From positions 25,906,208 to 25,970,207 of the forward strand of contig JABACO010000001.1 in NCBI GenBank assembly GCA_013339895.1: 64,000 nucleotides of DNA, written 5' to 3'. The stretch comes from Ephydatia muelleri (taxonomy: Eukaryota > Porifera > Demospongiae > Spongillida > Spongillidae). Below the pieces are notes generated by a model, which saw only the letters and a program-made list of their open reading frames with translations, had not been told where the DNA came from and made no database searches. Of this stretch, positions 1 through 11,332 are shown one piece after another. Both the position numbers and the translations under genes were made by a program. Numbering within the stretch: the first letter of the stretch is position 1; each line of letters opens with the position of its first letter.

Positions 1-240
1 TATATGTACACATGTCTCCATGGACACACACATGCACACACACTAACTAACTAATACACACACAGACACACAGGTGCCTTTGGGAACTAGCTAACGTGTA
101 CCCACGCAAATACCACAATAGGTGCACACACTTGTGCCATGAACAGCGAGGGGTGAGGAAGGGAGGGAGCGGGTAGAGGGAGGAGAGAGGTCTGAATGGT
201 CATGGGTCACCTGCTAATTCTTGTACTGCATTGCATGCAT
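1..240. repeat. Dispersed repeat block, copy of 2130-2300 and 9760-9940
   Basis: This block begins with the same CA-rich stretch that starts the blocks at about 2130 and 9755 (shared text 'catgtctccatggacacaca'). The three copies continue with the same order of landmarks: a 'gtgccatg' segment, 'gaggggtgaggaaggg', a purine-rich run, and 'cacctgctaattcttgtact'. No convincing open frame is present. It is one of several duplicated blocks that make up the first 11 kb. Confidence 0.7.
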
Positions 241-470
241 GCTCACACAAACATAATGCCTGCACGCAAACATGTACACAAACATAATGCCTGCATGCAA
301 ACATATACACACACTAATATGTACACACAAACATGTAAGTACCAACATGCACACACAAACATGTAAGTACCAACATGCACACACAAACATGTACACACAC
401 AAACATGTACATGGGTGTGATGTGTGAACGACATGTTGGCATTGTGCATGTGTGTGCATGAGTATAGGTG
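241..470. repeat. CA/TG-rich degenerate tandem repeat
   Basis: Tandem, imperfect units of the type 'acacaaacatgtaagtaccaacatgcac' recur several times. The predicted reading frames across it are strings of Cys, Val and His caused only by the repeat. I see no gene here. Confidence 0.7.
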
Positions 471-479
471 TATGTCTGG

Positions 480-720
480 CATGTTATTGCTCACCTCACC
501 TTATATGGTCACACAGTAGCCGCATGGTCAGCTGGGGTCTCTACCGTTTCCAGAGCACACAAGCTGCCCTGACACATGTCCTGGCTGATGGTGGGAAGGG
601 AGTGGAGCCAGTAGTGGGAACACAGGAGGTTCTCTGAGGTCAACTGGTGGAGCATGTTGTGAGAATCCAGCCATCCAGAGTAGCAGTGTAACCCCTGGAG
701 TGTCTGGTGGAAAGGGGAGG
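480..720. repeat. Duplicated block, copy at about 8585-8730
   Basis: A stretch of roughly 200 bases ('catgtcctggctgatgg', then 'gtggagccagtagtgggaacacaggagg', then 'tgaggtcaactggtggagcatg') is nearly repeated near 8640-8720. The minus strand of both copies keeps a frame reading MLHQLTSE..LLCSHYWLH, so it could be an old exon. I do not recognise a family, and conservation from recent duplication is the simpler explanation. Confidence 0.6.
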
Positions 721-1129
721 AGGTGACATGGGTCTGAGGAAGAGGTAGGGGACAATAACCAGTAGTCAGGTGGTGGTCTATACAGTTCTGGTGTTGTGAT
801 GTTAACATAGTGGGTGTGGTGCAGTGATGAGGTGAGGGTGGTGTGATGGTAAGGTGGCCATGACCTTTACAACATGGTGGGGAGGAGGGAGTGGAGTGTG
901 ATGTTGACATAGTGGGTGTGATGTGGTGATGAGGTGGAATGAGAAGAGGAAGAGGTGAGATGAGGTGGTGATGAGGTGAGTTAAGGGTGACTCCAGCAGC
1001 AACTGAGAGAGCTTCCACTCCCTTTTGACAGCTTACTGTATCTGCATGGTATTGTGAGCAAGTGGAACTTGCAAGTGTCATGGATGTAGTGGGACTGCTA
1101 TTTGAAGGTCCCCAGACCATTTAGAAACA

Positions 1130-1940
1130 GCAAGATGTCACGTTTTGATTTTCTGGCAAGATGGCACACCCTCGAGGGAGGGACTGTGTGTGCACATGTG
1201 TTGTAATGCATGTCACTAACACCCGTGCATACGCCAATACACATTTTATGGCTGTGTCAGCAACCTCATTGGTGGGTGAAGCTCCTGGAAAGACTTGAAA
1301 TTGAGGGTCAACGAATCAAGATTCAACACATGTACTACACCTCCCACCGACCAAATATGAATCCTAGCTTCTTTTCAGGGTAGGCTCAGAGAGACTAAAA
1401 TTTAGATGCTTGTCATGTACATTCTAACACTATGCCACAACGGAAGAGAGGGATGACGTCATGGAGATGGACATGGCTAAGTAAGGAAGGTAGGACGGAC
1501 ACCGTAGGTGAGGGAGAGACATATGTAACCATGGTGATGTGCTATTGAAATATGCACATGTCTTCACACACACAAATGTGCAGTTGGGAACTAGCATTGA
1601 ATCCGACAGCCATTATGCAATGCTGCAATGATGGTTTAGGTCTGGGCCCTTCTGCTATGACATCATGTGTTGTTGCAGCTCTACAAACTACATGATACAA
1701 AATGTCATCCTTATGCAATGGCAACCATGGCAACACAAGAACCACTGCATGCCAACATCCACAATCCTGACCATGTATCAGAGCTCAGCATACTCTCTGT
1801 ATACTCTCTGTATACTCAATGACCATTTGCTACACCACACACTCTGGTAGTAAACCATATTTTAACCTTCAGTTCTGTACACCCCTGCACATGGGAACCC
1901 AATAATCTTTTGGAGGTATAACTTGGGAGCATAACTCAAA
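1130..1940. other. No gene seen
   Basis: Only short unrelated frames are present and no splice-consistent series of exons. A short frame from about 1160 (MAHPRGRDC...) has no recognisable similarity. The duplicated block shared with 9.57-10.31 kb begins at the right-hand edge. Confidence 0.5.
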
Positions 1941-2398
1941 CCACACCAGCATCATGACTGGGGTCCCCAGGTAACCAACGGCTACCTCTGGTCCCAGTTC
2001 TGATCAGTGCTAGGGAGCCAGCACTCCACATGCTCCACACTGCCTACCCTCCTTATATGGGCAACCTGGGTTATTAACCACACCTGCTGCTGGCATGGCA
2101 ACCATCTAACATTGATACAACATTAGCACAGTATATGTACACATGTCTCCATGGACACACACACTAACATGTACTCACACAAATACCAGAATAGGTGCAC
2201 ACACTTGTGCCATGTACAGTGAGGGGTGAGGAAGGGGAGGGAGGAGAGAGGCCAAGGGTCACCTGCTAATTCTTGTACTCCTGTTGTATGGCTTTGTGTA
2301 TAGTACATATCTCCATGGAGCCAAACTCACACATGTGAGTACACACAAACGTGCACACACATGCACTTGAATAAGTGGTAACTTAAATATTTACGTCT

Positions 2399-2399
2399 C

Positions 2400-2434
<35 letters not shown>
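2399..2434. repeat. (CA)n microsatellite
   Basis: An uninterrupted run of about 18 CA units. Confidence 0.95.
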
Positions 2435-2437
<3 letters not shown>

Positions 2438-2524
2438 ATGGAGTTAAAAGACTGAAGTTCCACCTTGAGGTTCCATCCAGTACTGCCCGTCTTGTCTAGA
2501 GCTACATACATGTAGCAAGAGCAC

Positions 2525-2650
2525 TGCAGGAAATGAGGGGAGAGGAGGGCAGGGGAGGAGAAGGGAGAGGGAGGGGAGAAGGAGAGAAGAAGGGGAGGGG
2601 AGGAGAGGGGAGGGGAGAAGGGGAGGGGAGAAGGGGAGGAGGATAAGTAA
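2525..2650. repeat. Purine-rich G/A tract
   Basis: About 125 bases almost wholly of G and A in units such as 'ggggaggggagaa'. Similar tracts occur at 9850-9890, 10190-10265, 9035-9090 and 8385-8515. The minus strand gives proline/leucine/serine-rich pseudo-frames that I do not regard as protein. Confidence 0.85.
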
Positions 2651-2916
2651 CATTATTATAATCAGTTGTCATGACAACGTAGGATCTCAACCCATGCACC
2701 CAGTACAGGCCCGGCGCACACGGTGCGGTTGGTGCGGCTTTGGCCGCACCAACATTCGGTCCCAAAATGGGCGTGTCTATTTATGTGGGCGTGCCTGATG
2801 TCATATCACATTACTTCATAAATCCGCATACATGTATCTAGCTATGTGAGCGTGTCAGTTCTCACATAATAATAAATATACAATTAACCATTGAATGAAT
2901 TTCCTGCTGTGCAACT

Positions 2917-3945
2917 ATGGCCAACTCTTTGCTCTCAATAAATGATCTGCCTCAGATCCCAGACATCCCGCACCACCCTATGGGCTTGACGTTTCCTAAG
3001 CGTTCATTTGGAGAGAAAAAACCTGTCTTGCGATCGTTTCAGGCAGCATGGTTTAAGGCATGGTCATTTCTTCACTATGACGAAGGTAAGGACTTATCAT
3101 ACTACCACATCTGCGGGAAGAGATTTAAAGAACGGAAGATGAAGTCCAGTACAAGAGCTGATCCTGTGTTTGTAAGTTTCTCTTATTGGTTTCCATTGAC
3201 TGTTACTCGCCATCCTATATTCTTGCAGGTTACCAAAGGTTTTTGTACTTGGAAAGATGCCCCTCGAGCCTTCAAAAGCGCATCAATTAAGTGAATGCCA
3301 CCGTGAAGCTGACGAAGTAGTTGTAAGTCTTCCTAAATCCTGTTCAGATATTGGGGAACAACTATCAGAGCAGTATTCTAAGGAGAAGGAGAACAACTGT
3401 GTCATGCTAATTAAGATCTTGTCCTGTCTTCAGTTGCTAGCTCGTCAAGGCATACCAATCAGAGGGGATGGTGATGATAGTGAGAGTAACTTTATCCAAT
3501 TGTTGAAGCTATCAGGACAGGGGGATGCCAAAATGGATGAATGGCTGAAGAAAATGACAGACAAATATACATCGCATGACATCCAGAATGAGCTTCTCAA
3601 AATAATGGCACAATATGTGTTGAGAAGCATTGCTGTTCAAATTCAGGATTCTAGGTTTGTCACAGTTATGATAGATGAAACCACAGATGTATGCAACCAA
3701 GAGCAGTTTACTGTTGTATTTAGGACTGTAGACGATAAACTCATCGTCAATGAAGAGTTTATAGGGCTATACTCAATGGATTCAATCACAGCTGATGTTT
3801 TAACTGCTGTTATTAAAGACGTTATGTTAAGGTTAAATCTGGCTATCACCAAGCTTCGCGGACAAAGCTAGATGGGTGCAGTACAATGAGTGGTTCAGTC
3901 TAGATCAGGTGTTGCAAAAAGGATCATGGAGGAGGAATGCATTGA
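2917..3945 (+). pseudogene. hAT-type transposase, N-terminal half (ZMYM1-like, DUF4371), truncated
   Basis: Two overlapping frames (2917-3294 and 3257-3871) join through a probable short intron (donor 'gtaagt' near 3173, acceptor 'ttgcag' near 3229). The first part has the layout of a TTF-type zinc finger at the front of hAT transposases: FQAAWFKAW, LHY and a Cys (HICGK). The second part matches DUF4371: SHDIQNELLKIMAQ, VMIDETTDVCNQEQF, EFIGLYSMDS, and a final LAITKLRGQS. The usual continuation RGQ-x-YDG is still readable across a one-base frame break at the stop near 3870, so the gene was once longer. After about 3945 the sequence changes abruptly to a dispersed repeat (also at 10578), so the catalytic C-terminal half is missing. 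A hAT C-terminal half lies at about 21.0-21.9 kb on the same strand. It is a dead fragment. Confidence 0.85.
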
Positions 3946-4605
3946 ATAAAAGACGTCTATACATGCACGTAAATGAACGCACGTACACATACATATACAC
4001 ACGCGCGTGCATAATGTATCCATACTGTAGATCGTTTAGACCATACTTACGTACGCCATATCGTCCACTGATTTGTACCTCCATTAATCAAGAGGTTCTC
4101 TCTATACTCCGATCCGCAATGCTTAAGCGCACGTGAGTTCTTGCTCCAGAGGTGCTTGTAGTGAGCTGTATGGTATTTCACTTCTAGTTTACCAACCCAA
4201 GATGGATTTCTGAAACTGCTAGCGCTATTAAATCGGGCAATTAACTCAAATAATGATTCACTGTCATGTGCGAAAAGGTGTCTATCTGATCAAGGATTGT
4301 GATGGTCACGTGAGCTGAAGCATAGTATTGGACATATCATGTTCCACTATGAACAATCCACACCTCTGACAAACGCAGCTGCAAAGGCACTGATAAATGG
4401 AGCATCTATGAAGAGCCAAAAGATTGTGTTAGTATGCACCAAAAGGTCCAACATGGCATGACTTGATGAAAGTCAAGCTCCACAGGCCTGCACATGTAGT
4501 CAATGAGGTGAGTACTGTTGTGTCCTCCTCACAATGCACAGCAGTAGTGGATCCACTCCCCCTCCCCTGTGACGTCACTTACACCACATGCATTGGCGAC
4601 CACAG
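3945..4605. repeat. Dispersed repeat R1 with decayed exon, copy at 10578-11195
   Basis: The block starting 'aaaagacgtctatacatgca' and ending 'acaccacatgcattggc' is found again at 10578-11195. A shorter partial copy lies near 10340-10410. Within both full copies the plus strand keeps a frame reading YEQSTPLTNA..AKALI then MKSQKIVLVCT. After a one-base break it continues DLMKVKLHRPAHVVNE and ends at a good splice donor ('gag|gtgagt', near 4509 and 11096). That looks like a decayed exon carried by the repeat; I do not know its family. Confidence 0.7.
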
Positions 4606-5830
4606 CAATACCGATTTTCAGGTTTTGTAGGTTAATCGATTGTTCGCGATTACCTATTCGGTCGACTATGCATTTAGCAGAATAGCAGATTACCGAATTC
4701 AGACTTTCCTTTAGTCGAAATAACCGATTCTGTTTATCTTAGTCGCGATTAATCGATATTCGTTTCTTTCATATGCAGAAAATCTGTCAGAAATCGATCA
4801 CCTTTTTATACGCCCTTCGCTTATCCCAGATAGACGGCAATAGTTTATTAATTATAATGGCCGGTTTAAAATCAGTGTTGACGTAATCAAAGGTAACCTT
4901 GCAAACTGCCCTTCTTTCAAAATACCGTCCCTGTGCATGTTTTCATACAAGCATGGGTGCACGCGCATATGCATGGCACAATAGCTCGATCAAAACTTTT
5001 TGGCGGAATATAGTAGATGTTTGCAGGCTCACGTTAGACCTTTCCATTCTCTGAGTGTGTATTACATGCATGTAAAATAAGTGTTGATACAAGCATATAA
5101 ACACTAAACAGTTCATTAGGGCTACAATTTCCTCAACGAAACGCGCTATGTAGTCCTCTGCACTAGCTAAGTGTTCTATTGGTTCCCAGGTGTCATCTTC
5201 AGGCCCGAATCCTTTCCGGCGATGATATTGTACAAGTCCTGGTTGGCGGCTTTGTCGCATGCGTGAAGCGGCGTTCGCTGAATTCCACCAGGTTTGCCAT
5301 GTGGTTTCACAGGCTTTTGGTTCTGCTTCTTGCCGCTTTTTCGAATTCTTCGGGGGCATGCTGTTTGAATAATGCAAGGGGGGCGGGCACGTGAGGATTT
5401 AATAATTTAAAGTTTACCTTATTGTAAGGCAAGAGGCCAATGACTATTTGTCAGTTGCGGCATACAATAGTGCGTAATGCCTTTTTAAATTTCATTAATT
5501 GGCGTAGAATTAATGAAATGTTATTTTCGATTGACTCGCGCGCAACGTATGCCTACAGCGAATTTATTATGTCGGCTAAACATCTACATATACATTTTCC
5601 CTATAAACTATGGCATCCACAAAAAAATGGACTGAGTAATGTGCCAATATTAAAATCGGAAAAACCTCTAAAACCTAGGTAATCGCTGGCAAATTAATAA
5701 TGCATTAATCGCCAAAATCGATTGTATGTTTCTAATAACCGATTTGCAAGTTGCTATAAACCTGATAAATTGATTAGACTTTTTTTCATAGTCGAAATAA
5801 TCGATTTTAATTTTTTAAAAAGGTTACACA
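4606..5830. mobile_element. AT-rich insertion of unknown type
   Basis: The flanking repeat R1 is uninterrupted to its end in the copy at 11195. Here it is followed by about 1.2 kb of different sequence rich in 'aatcgatt' words near both ends (4630-4760 and 5690-5830). The only protein signal is the chromodomain fragment at 5126-5239. I could not define terminal inverted repeats or a target duplication, so the limits are approximate. Confidence 0.35.
5126..5239 (-). pseudogene. Chromodomain fragment
   Basis: Inside a minus-strand frame (4943-5377) beginning MPPKNSKKRQEAEPKAC, residues about 47-84 read GLVQYHRRKGFGPEDDTWEP followed by IEHLASAEDYIARFVEE. The spacing YxRxxGFGPEDDTWEP-x-EHL-x(6)-I-x-F is the C-terminal half of a chromodomain, a domain that in known proteins binds methylated histone tails and is often carried by retroelement integrases and some transposases. 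The first beta strand is not evident and no catalytic domain is adjacent. It is probably a fragment of a mobile element or of a small chromo protein. Confidence 0.6.
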
Positions 5831-6012
5831 CCCTAAAGTGCAGGGTATGTTGTGTGTGAAGATGCATTCCTTTAATCCACACCAATGAGAGCTTGCAACC
5901 AAGTGACCTAAGAGCAAACCTCAAAACCACTCCACACACACATGTACACACATCTGTACACATCAGAGATAATATATAAATATTATCTCTGTACACATAT
6001 TCAAAGCTCACG

Positions 6013-6050
<38 letters not shown>
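6013..6050. repeat. (CA)n microsatellite
   Basis: An uninterrupted CA run of about 19 units. Confidence 0.95.
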
Positions 6051-6052
<2 letters not shown>

Positions 6053-6127
6053 TCTTGGTCATTGATATAGCTCATGCCACCAGTGAGGAGATGACTGGCT
6101 ATGTGGCCACTTGATATTGGAGGTTCT

Positions 6128-6590
6128 ACTCTGCCCATGACATCACCCTGACCAATCAGGTGACCCAACTGACCACACCTCCTTACTTGAGCCAATGAAC
6201 TTCTACCAGCAGAGGGTGGTGGAAGTGGAGCCTGGGGAGGAGGGAGGATTTCCCAGGATCGGCTGACGAGCTCAATAACCTGAAGGACGCTCTGACAGGC
6301 AAGACAGCTTTAGACTGTGGGAGTGGATGTGGGTGTGTGGGTGATTTGTTGTTGGCTGTGTTTTTGGTGTGGCATTGTGACCACATGCATCTCCCTTTCC
6401 AAACTCACACACACAAACACACATATATTGGTCTACAGGTACTCTGTTATGGAGATCTCATGTTCTTGCGGTGTTGCAGCAGTTACAAACCTCCAACAGT
6501 CACGAAAGAGCAGTTGTGTCATGGTTGATGACTTGGATACTCAGTTTTGTGTGATTAAGATTAAAAATAAATTGTTTATGTGAAAGGAGG
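6128..6590 (+). pseudogene. Partial copy of the LIPT1 3' exons (broken)
   Basis: This block is nearly the same as parts of 31674-33100. It starts inside LIPT1 exon 6 ([10 protein letters not shown]) and runs through the exon reading [10 protein letters not shown]. It then jumps directly to the exon reading [13 protein letters not shown] and continues through the last intron to the last exon. The exon with the YGKTPKFT motif and its flanking introns, about 970 bases, are missing. The join falls in a shared CTCAA. The last intron is kept, so this is a DNA-level copy and not a processed cDNA copy. An 8-base deletion in the exon further breaks the frame. Confidence 0.85.
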
Positions 6591-6675
6591 AAAGGTAGCC
6601 ACCGTATTCTTGGGCGGTGACACGTTACGCATGTTATTTCCAACTGTGTTAGTAAATGATATTGATTTAATTCAG

Positions 6676-7190
6676 CATGGCTGAGGAAAGATGTGTGTGT
6701 ATCAAAGATCTGCGACCTGGGATGAAAAATGTCACCTCCACGTTCATAGTTATTGACAAGGGTACGTGTTGGTATATACGTCTCCTTTTTTTTTTTCAAA
6801 ACAAAACCAAACGTGCGAGCGTGCGTGTATTCAGCGCGGTTTGCTCTGATGCACCAACAGGTACGACAAACAACACAATATAGATGGCAGCGTGGTTAGA
6901 AAGTGTCGCGTAGCCGACAAAACGGGGAGTATATTTTTCTCGCTTTGGAACGAACAAGCAGAAGCGATCGAGAGTGGAGACATCTTGAAACTGACCAAAG
7001 GGGTATTGGGAAGGCGGGCCGGTGGATGAGGAGGGGTTCGGAAACCCCCCGAGTTGTTTTAACCATAATGTCGTAAATTTAGATACGCGTCCGTGTGGAA
7101 AGGGAGTCTTGTACTGTACAGCGGGAAGTACGGCATTCTAGAGAAGATCGGAGAGTAAGCGGGGAGGTGATGGGTGGGGACTGAGGAGGA
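6676..7190 (+). pseudogene. Partial copy of the SOSS-B gene (broken)
   Basis: Exon 1 (MAEERCVCIKDLRPGMKN, then STFIVIDKG) is intact and followed by the same intron as in the full gene at 33245. Exon 2 carries a change ('acaatatagatgg' in place of 'acaaaagatgg') that creates a TAG stop and shifts the frame. Exon 3 (YASVWKGSLVLYSGKYGILE) is still readable near 7082-7153. Homology to the intact locus fades at about 7190, so the later exons, including the proline/glutamine tail, are absent. With the LIPT1 fragment just upstream it forms one duplicated block. Confidence 0.88.
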
Positions 7191-7199
7191 AGTGTTGGT

Positions 7200-7560
7200 A
7201 ATGTGTGCATGTGAACAATAATAAGAAATGTGTGTGTTTATGTGTGTGTGTGTGTGTGAAGTGCCCACATGCTTAATTAAACTAATGTCCACTTTCCAAC
7301 ATCTCTCACACAACACTACATGTGACATTATGGGGCACCTCCCCCACACATAGTCACAACCTCTGTTACCATGGAGATTAGCCACACTCCAGATGCCACA
7401 CTGGCTGTACACATTACCACCTTACCAATTGCCCCACCCCTTACCACCTTAGTACCCATCTCCTGCCTCCTCCCCTGACCCTGTCTTTTCTTTATAGGCA
7501 CAGACTTTCCAAGAAGAGCTCATTCAAGGCACCTCATCAAATAGGTGACCAAGCCAAAGT
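7200..7560. other. No gene seen
   Basis: Contains a short (TG)n run near 7230-7258. The text 'tttctttatag' near 7487 looks like a splice acceptor, but no recognisable exon follows. Confidence 0.4.
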
Positions 7561-7784
7561 CCCAATACAGCATACATGGATTTTCCCATAGCAGATGGCA
7601 ATACTGATGTACTCTATGAAGCTAAAAATAGCAAACACATGACACTCCATTTTAATCTGTATGCAAATAAAATTATTCGTTTTAGAAAGCATGTACATTG
7701 TAATATATGTCCAAGGCAAACAAAGATGGTGGAACGATGGAGAGCCATGCCTCTTGTGACCTCCATCACCTTTACCACAAGATG

Positions 7785-7945
7785 GGGAGGAAGGAGTGGA
7801 TTGCAATGGGGAGGAGGGAGTGGATCGCAATGGGGAGGAGGGAGTGGATCGCAATGGGGAGGAGGGAGTGGATCGCAATGGGGAGGAGGGAGTGGATTGC
7901 AATGGGGAGGAGGGAGTGGAGGGTGATGGGGAGGAGGGAGTGGGG
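7785..7945. repeat. 24-base minisatellite
   Basis: Six to seven tandem copies of a 24-base unit built on 'atggggaggagggagtggat'. All three plus frames stay open through it and give glycine/tryptophan or arginine/glutamate repeats. This is a consequence of the 3n unit length and not evidence of a protein. Confidence 0.9.
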
Positions 7946-8384
7946 TTTCTACCAAAGTGAGAGTGGTTCAAGAGTGGGCACCTCCCCTTGGAGCAGTCCC
8001 TCCATGTCAGTCAGTGGGTGTGGCTTGAGCAGATCAGCCAATGGGAGACCAGAGCAGACTAGATCAGCAAGGTAGTACCTGATCTTGGCCATCCTGTGGA
8101 GATCATGTGATGGTCATGTGACCTACAATTGTACCATTCCTCTGACAGGTCATGTGACCTACGTGTAGTTTTTATGATGTTAGAATTGCAGTGAAGGCGT
8201 TTCAAGTGTTCCTCAATCCTTCCTCCTTTACCCCTACACCTGTGTGGTCAGGACATAAGGGATATCCCATCACCACTCCCCCCTCCCTTGTCCTTCATAC
8301 CATACACATGTCACCACTCTTGTATGAGATCTTCTAACTGTTGTGTGATGAGGGATGGCCTGCCCCTGTACTGCTACCAGCTAA

Positions 8385-8515
8385 GGGGGAGGAGGGGAAG
8401 GGGAGGAGGGGAGGGAGGAGGGGAGGTGGAAGAGCGATGGCCTGCCCCTGTACTAAGGGGGAGGAGGGGAAGGGGAGGCAGGTTGAGGGAGGGGAGGGGG
8501 AGGAGGTGTGGAAGA
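8385..8515. repeat. G-rich tract with internal duplication
   Basis: Two blocks of 'ggggaggaggggaagg' type follow copies of 'gatggcctgcccctgtact' (about 8355 and 8438). The G runs on the plus strand could in principle form G-quadruplexes. Confidence 0.7.
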
Positions 8516-9569
8516 AAGATTAATTTGGTTGAAATATGTTTGTATCTAGAGACATAATTACATCATCTAGAGTGTGTGATGTGTTTCCAAACTCACTTTA
8601 TATGGGTCAGCTGGGGGTCTATGCACAAAAGCTGTCTAGACATGTGTCCTGGCTGATGGAGGGAAGGGGGTGGAGCCAGTAGTGGGAACACAGGAGGTCC
8701 TCTGAGGTCAACTGGTGGAGCATGCAGTAGTAATGGAGGTAAAAGACTGAAGTTCCACCTTGAGGTTCCATCCAGTACTGCCCGTCTTGTCTAGAGCTAC
8801 TGTACACAGCAAGAGCACTGCGGGAAATGAGGGGAGTGTACACACATTCAAGGAGCCATATAAGTGCTGTTGATGGCCATGTAATCACGTGCAGGGACAA
8901 TGGAGATGTAGTCACAACACGATGCAACACACCAATATAGCAATTAGTCTAGGGTCAAGCTCCTACCCTAATCTCATCACACAGATGCCATTAGCACTCA
9001 TATGATTAGACACCTGTATGAGGTGATTACCCCTGATGAGGGGAGGGGAGGGAAGAGGAGAAGAAGGGGAGGGAGGGGAGAAGGATATGTAAGCTACATT
9101 ATTAGCATCAGTAGTCATGACAACGCAGGATCCTGGTTGTCTTTTACTTTAATCCCCCCCCCCCCCCACCACTTAAAATTCATCCGATTCAATTTACAAG
9201 TTATTAACACACTAAGTAACACAAATCACATTGGATATTGTTCAGCAAGGTGAGTTATGATTTTGCCAAATGCAACTGGTCCCCACCAAATCCTGTACTC
9301 TGGGAGATACTTGTATGTAAGCAAGAATGCATAGTTTTCTCCTCGTGCATCATGCGTTTGCACGAGCTCCATATTCCTTCCACTCCTTGCGTGTGCAACC
9401 TGGTGAGGGGTCCACAAAATGGAGCGAATGATTGACAGTGTTACGAATGTTTCCTGTGGTTGCAGCTATCTGATTATAGGCGCTTCACTCTTCACTGCAT
9501 ACGATACTGCCTGGTCTCACGTGAGCTGCAATAAGCTCCACTCGTCACACACACACACACACACATCAG

Positions 9570-10310
9570 TGGTATCATGACTGGGGTCTCCAGGTAACCA
9601 ACGGCTACCTCTGGTCCCAGTTCTGATCAGTGCTAGGGAGCTAGCACTCCACATGCTCCACACTGCTTACCCACCTTATATGGGCAACCTGGTTATTAAC
9701 CACACCTGCTGCTGGCATGGCAACCATCTAACATAGATACAACATTAGCACAGTATATGTACACATGTCTCCATGGACACACACACTAACATGTACTCAC
9801 AAAAATACCAGAATAGGTGCACACACTTGTGCCATGCACAGTGAGGGGTGAGGAAGGGAAGGGAGGGGAGGTAGAGGGAGAGAGGCCAAGGGTCACCTGT
9901 TAATTCTTGTACTCCCATAAAATGGCTTTGTGTATAGTACATGTACACATGTCTCCATGGAGCCAAACCCACACATGTGAGTACACACAAACGTGCACAC
10001 ACATGCACTTGAATAAGTGCTAACGCAAATATTTTATATTTATATATGTCCCAACACACACATACACATGTACACATATTGTACGTACATGTGGCAATGG
10101 AGTTAAAAGACTGAAGTTCCACCTTGAGGTTCCATCCAGTACTGCCTGTCTTGTCTGGAGCTATGTAGCAAGAGCACTGCGGGAAATGAGGGGAGAGGAG
10201 GGGAGGGGAGGAGAGAGGATAAGGGGAGGGGAGGGGAGGAGAATGGGGAGGGGAAAAGGGGAGGATAAGTAACATTAATATAATCAGTTGTCATGACAAC
10301 GTAGGATCCC
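9570..10310. repeat. Duplicated block, copy of 1945-2690
   Basis: This is the second copy of the block described at 1945-2690, with the same landmark order and a shorter purine tract. It is followed at 10330-10410 by a partial copy of repeat R1. Confidence 0.8.
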
Positions 10311-10577
10311 AACCCATGCATACAGTATCGTTTGCTCCAAGACGTAAACGAACCCACACATACATACACACACGCGTGCATCATTTATCCGTACTGTAGA
10401 TCGTTTAGACCATATTATTAGTGATTATTAAACACGCTGTCATGACACTGCTCATATATGTGCTTGATCACGGCAATCTAGAAACGTTTGCTGTATGCCA
10501 ATCTTCAAGTCAAGACTTGTCTCCTACCCCAGTATCGTTTGCCCCCAGACGAATGGACTAATGTCTCCCTATTGAAT

Positions 10578-11195
10578 AGAAGACGTCTATACATGCACGT
10601 AAATGAACGCACACACATATACACACGCGTGCATAATGTACCCGTACGTACTGTAGATCGTTTAGACCAGGATTATACTGTACCTCCATTGTTCTCTCTC
10701 TACTCTGATCCGCAATGCTTGAGCGCACGTGAGTTCTTGCGCCAGAGGTGCTTGTAGTGAGTTGTATGGTCTTCCACTTATTGTTTTCCAACCCGTTTAA
10801 AACGATGGATTTCTGAAACAGCTAGCGCTTAATCAACTCAACAACGATTCACTGTCACGTGCGAAAAGGTGCATCCAATTGTGATGTCACGTGAGCTGAA
10901 GTATAGTGTATAGTATTGGACATATCATATTCCACTATGAACAATCCACACCTCTGACAAACGCAGATGCAAAGGCACTGATATATGAAGCATCTATGAA
11001 GAGCCAAAAGATTGTGTTAGTTTGCACCAGAAGGTCCAACAAGGCATGACTTGATGAAAGTCAAGCTCCACAGGCCTGCACATGTAGTCAATGAGGTGAG
11101 TACTGTTGTGTCCTCCTCACAATGCACAGCAGTAGTGGATCCACTCCCCCTCCCCTGTGACGTCACTTACACCACATGCATTGGCCACCACTGCA
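10578..11195. repeat. Dispersed repeat R1, second full copy
   Basis: This matches 3945-4605, including the decayed exon ending at a splice donor near 11096. It continues into different sequence after 'ccactgcaag'. Confidence 0.75.
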
Positions 11196-11332
11196 AGTTA
11201 TTAGTGATTATTAAACAAGCTGCCCTACTGAACACAAGTTAAAAACAAACAATTGGACATTAAAATAATACACTAAATGACTAGTCAATTGTCTACTGGT
11301 AAACAAATGAAAGTGATATTCTAATTGCATGA

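Larger units (their letters stand above)
1945..2690. repeat. Duplicated block, copy at about 9570-10310
   Basis: The order of landmarks is the same in both copies: 'gtaaccaacggctacctctg', 'gatcagtgctagggag', the 'tccatggacacacacacta' segment, a purine-rich run, and 'cagttgtcatgacaacgtag'. Most bases agree, and the differences are small indels and (CA)n length. Both copies hold the short minus-strand frame SSRQDGQYWMEPQGGTSVF. This is a segmental duplication. Confidence 0.8.

Noticed and set aside
7707..8075. Open frame of repeated GRREWIAM over the 24-base minisatellite
   Set aside because: All three frames are open because the unit is a multiple of three; no family similarity or exon signals.
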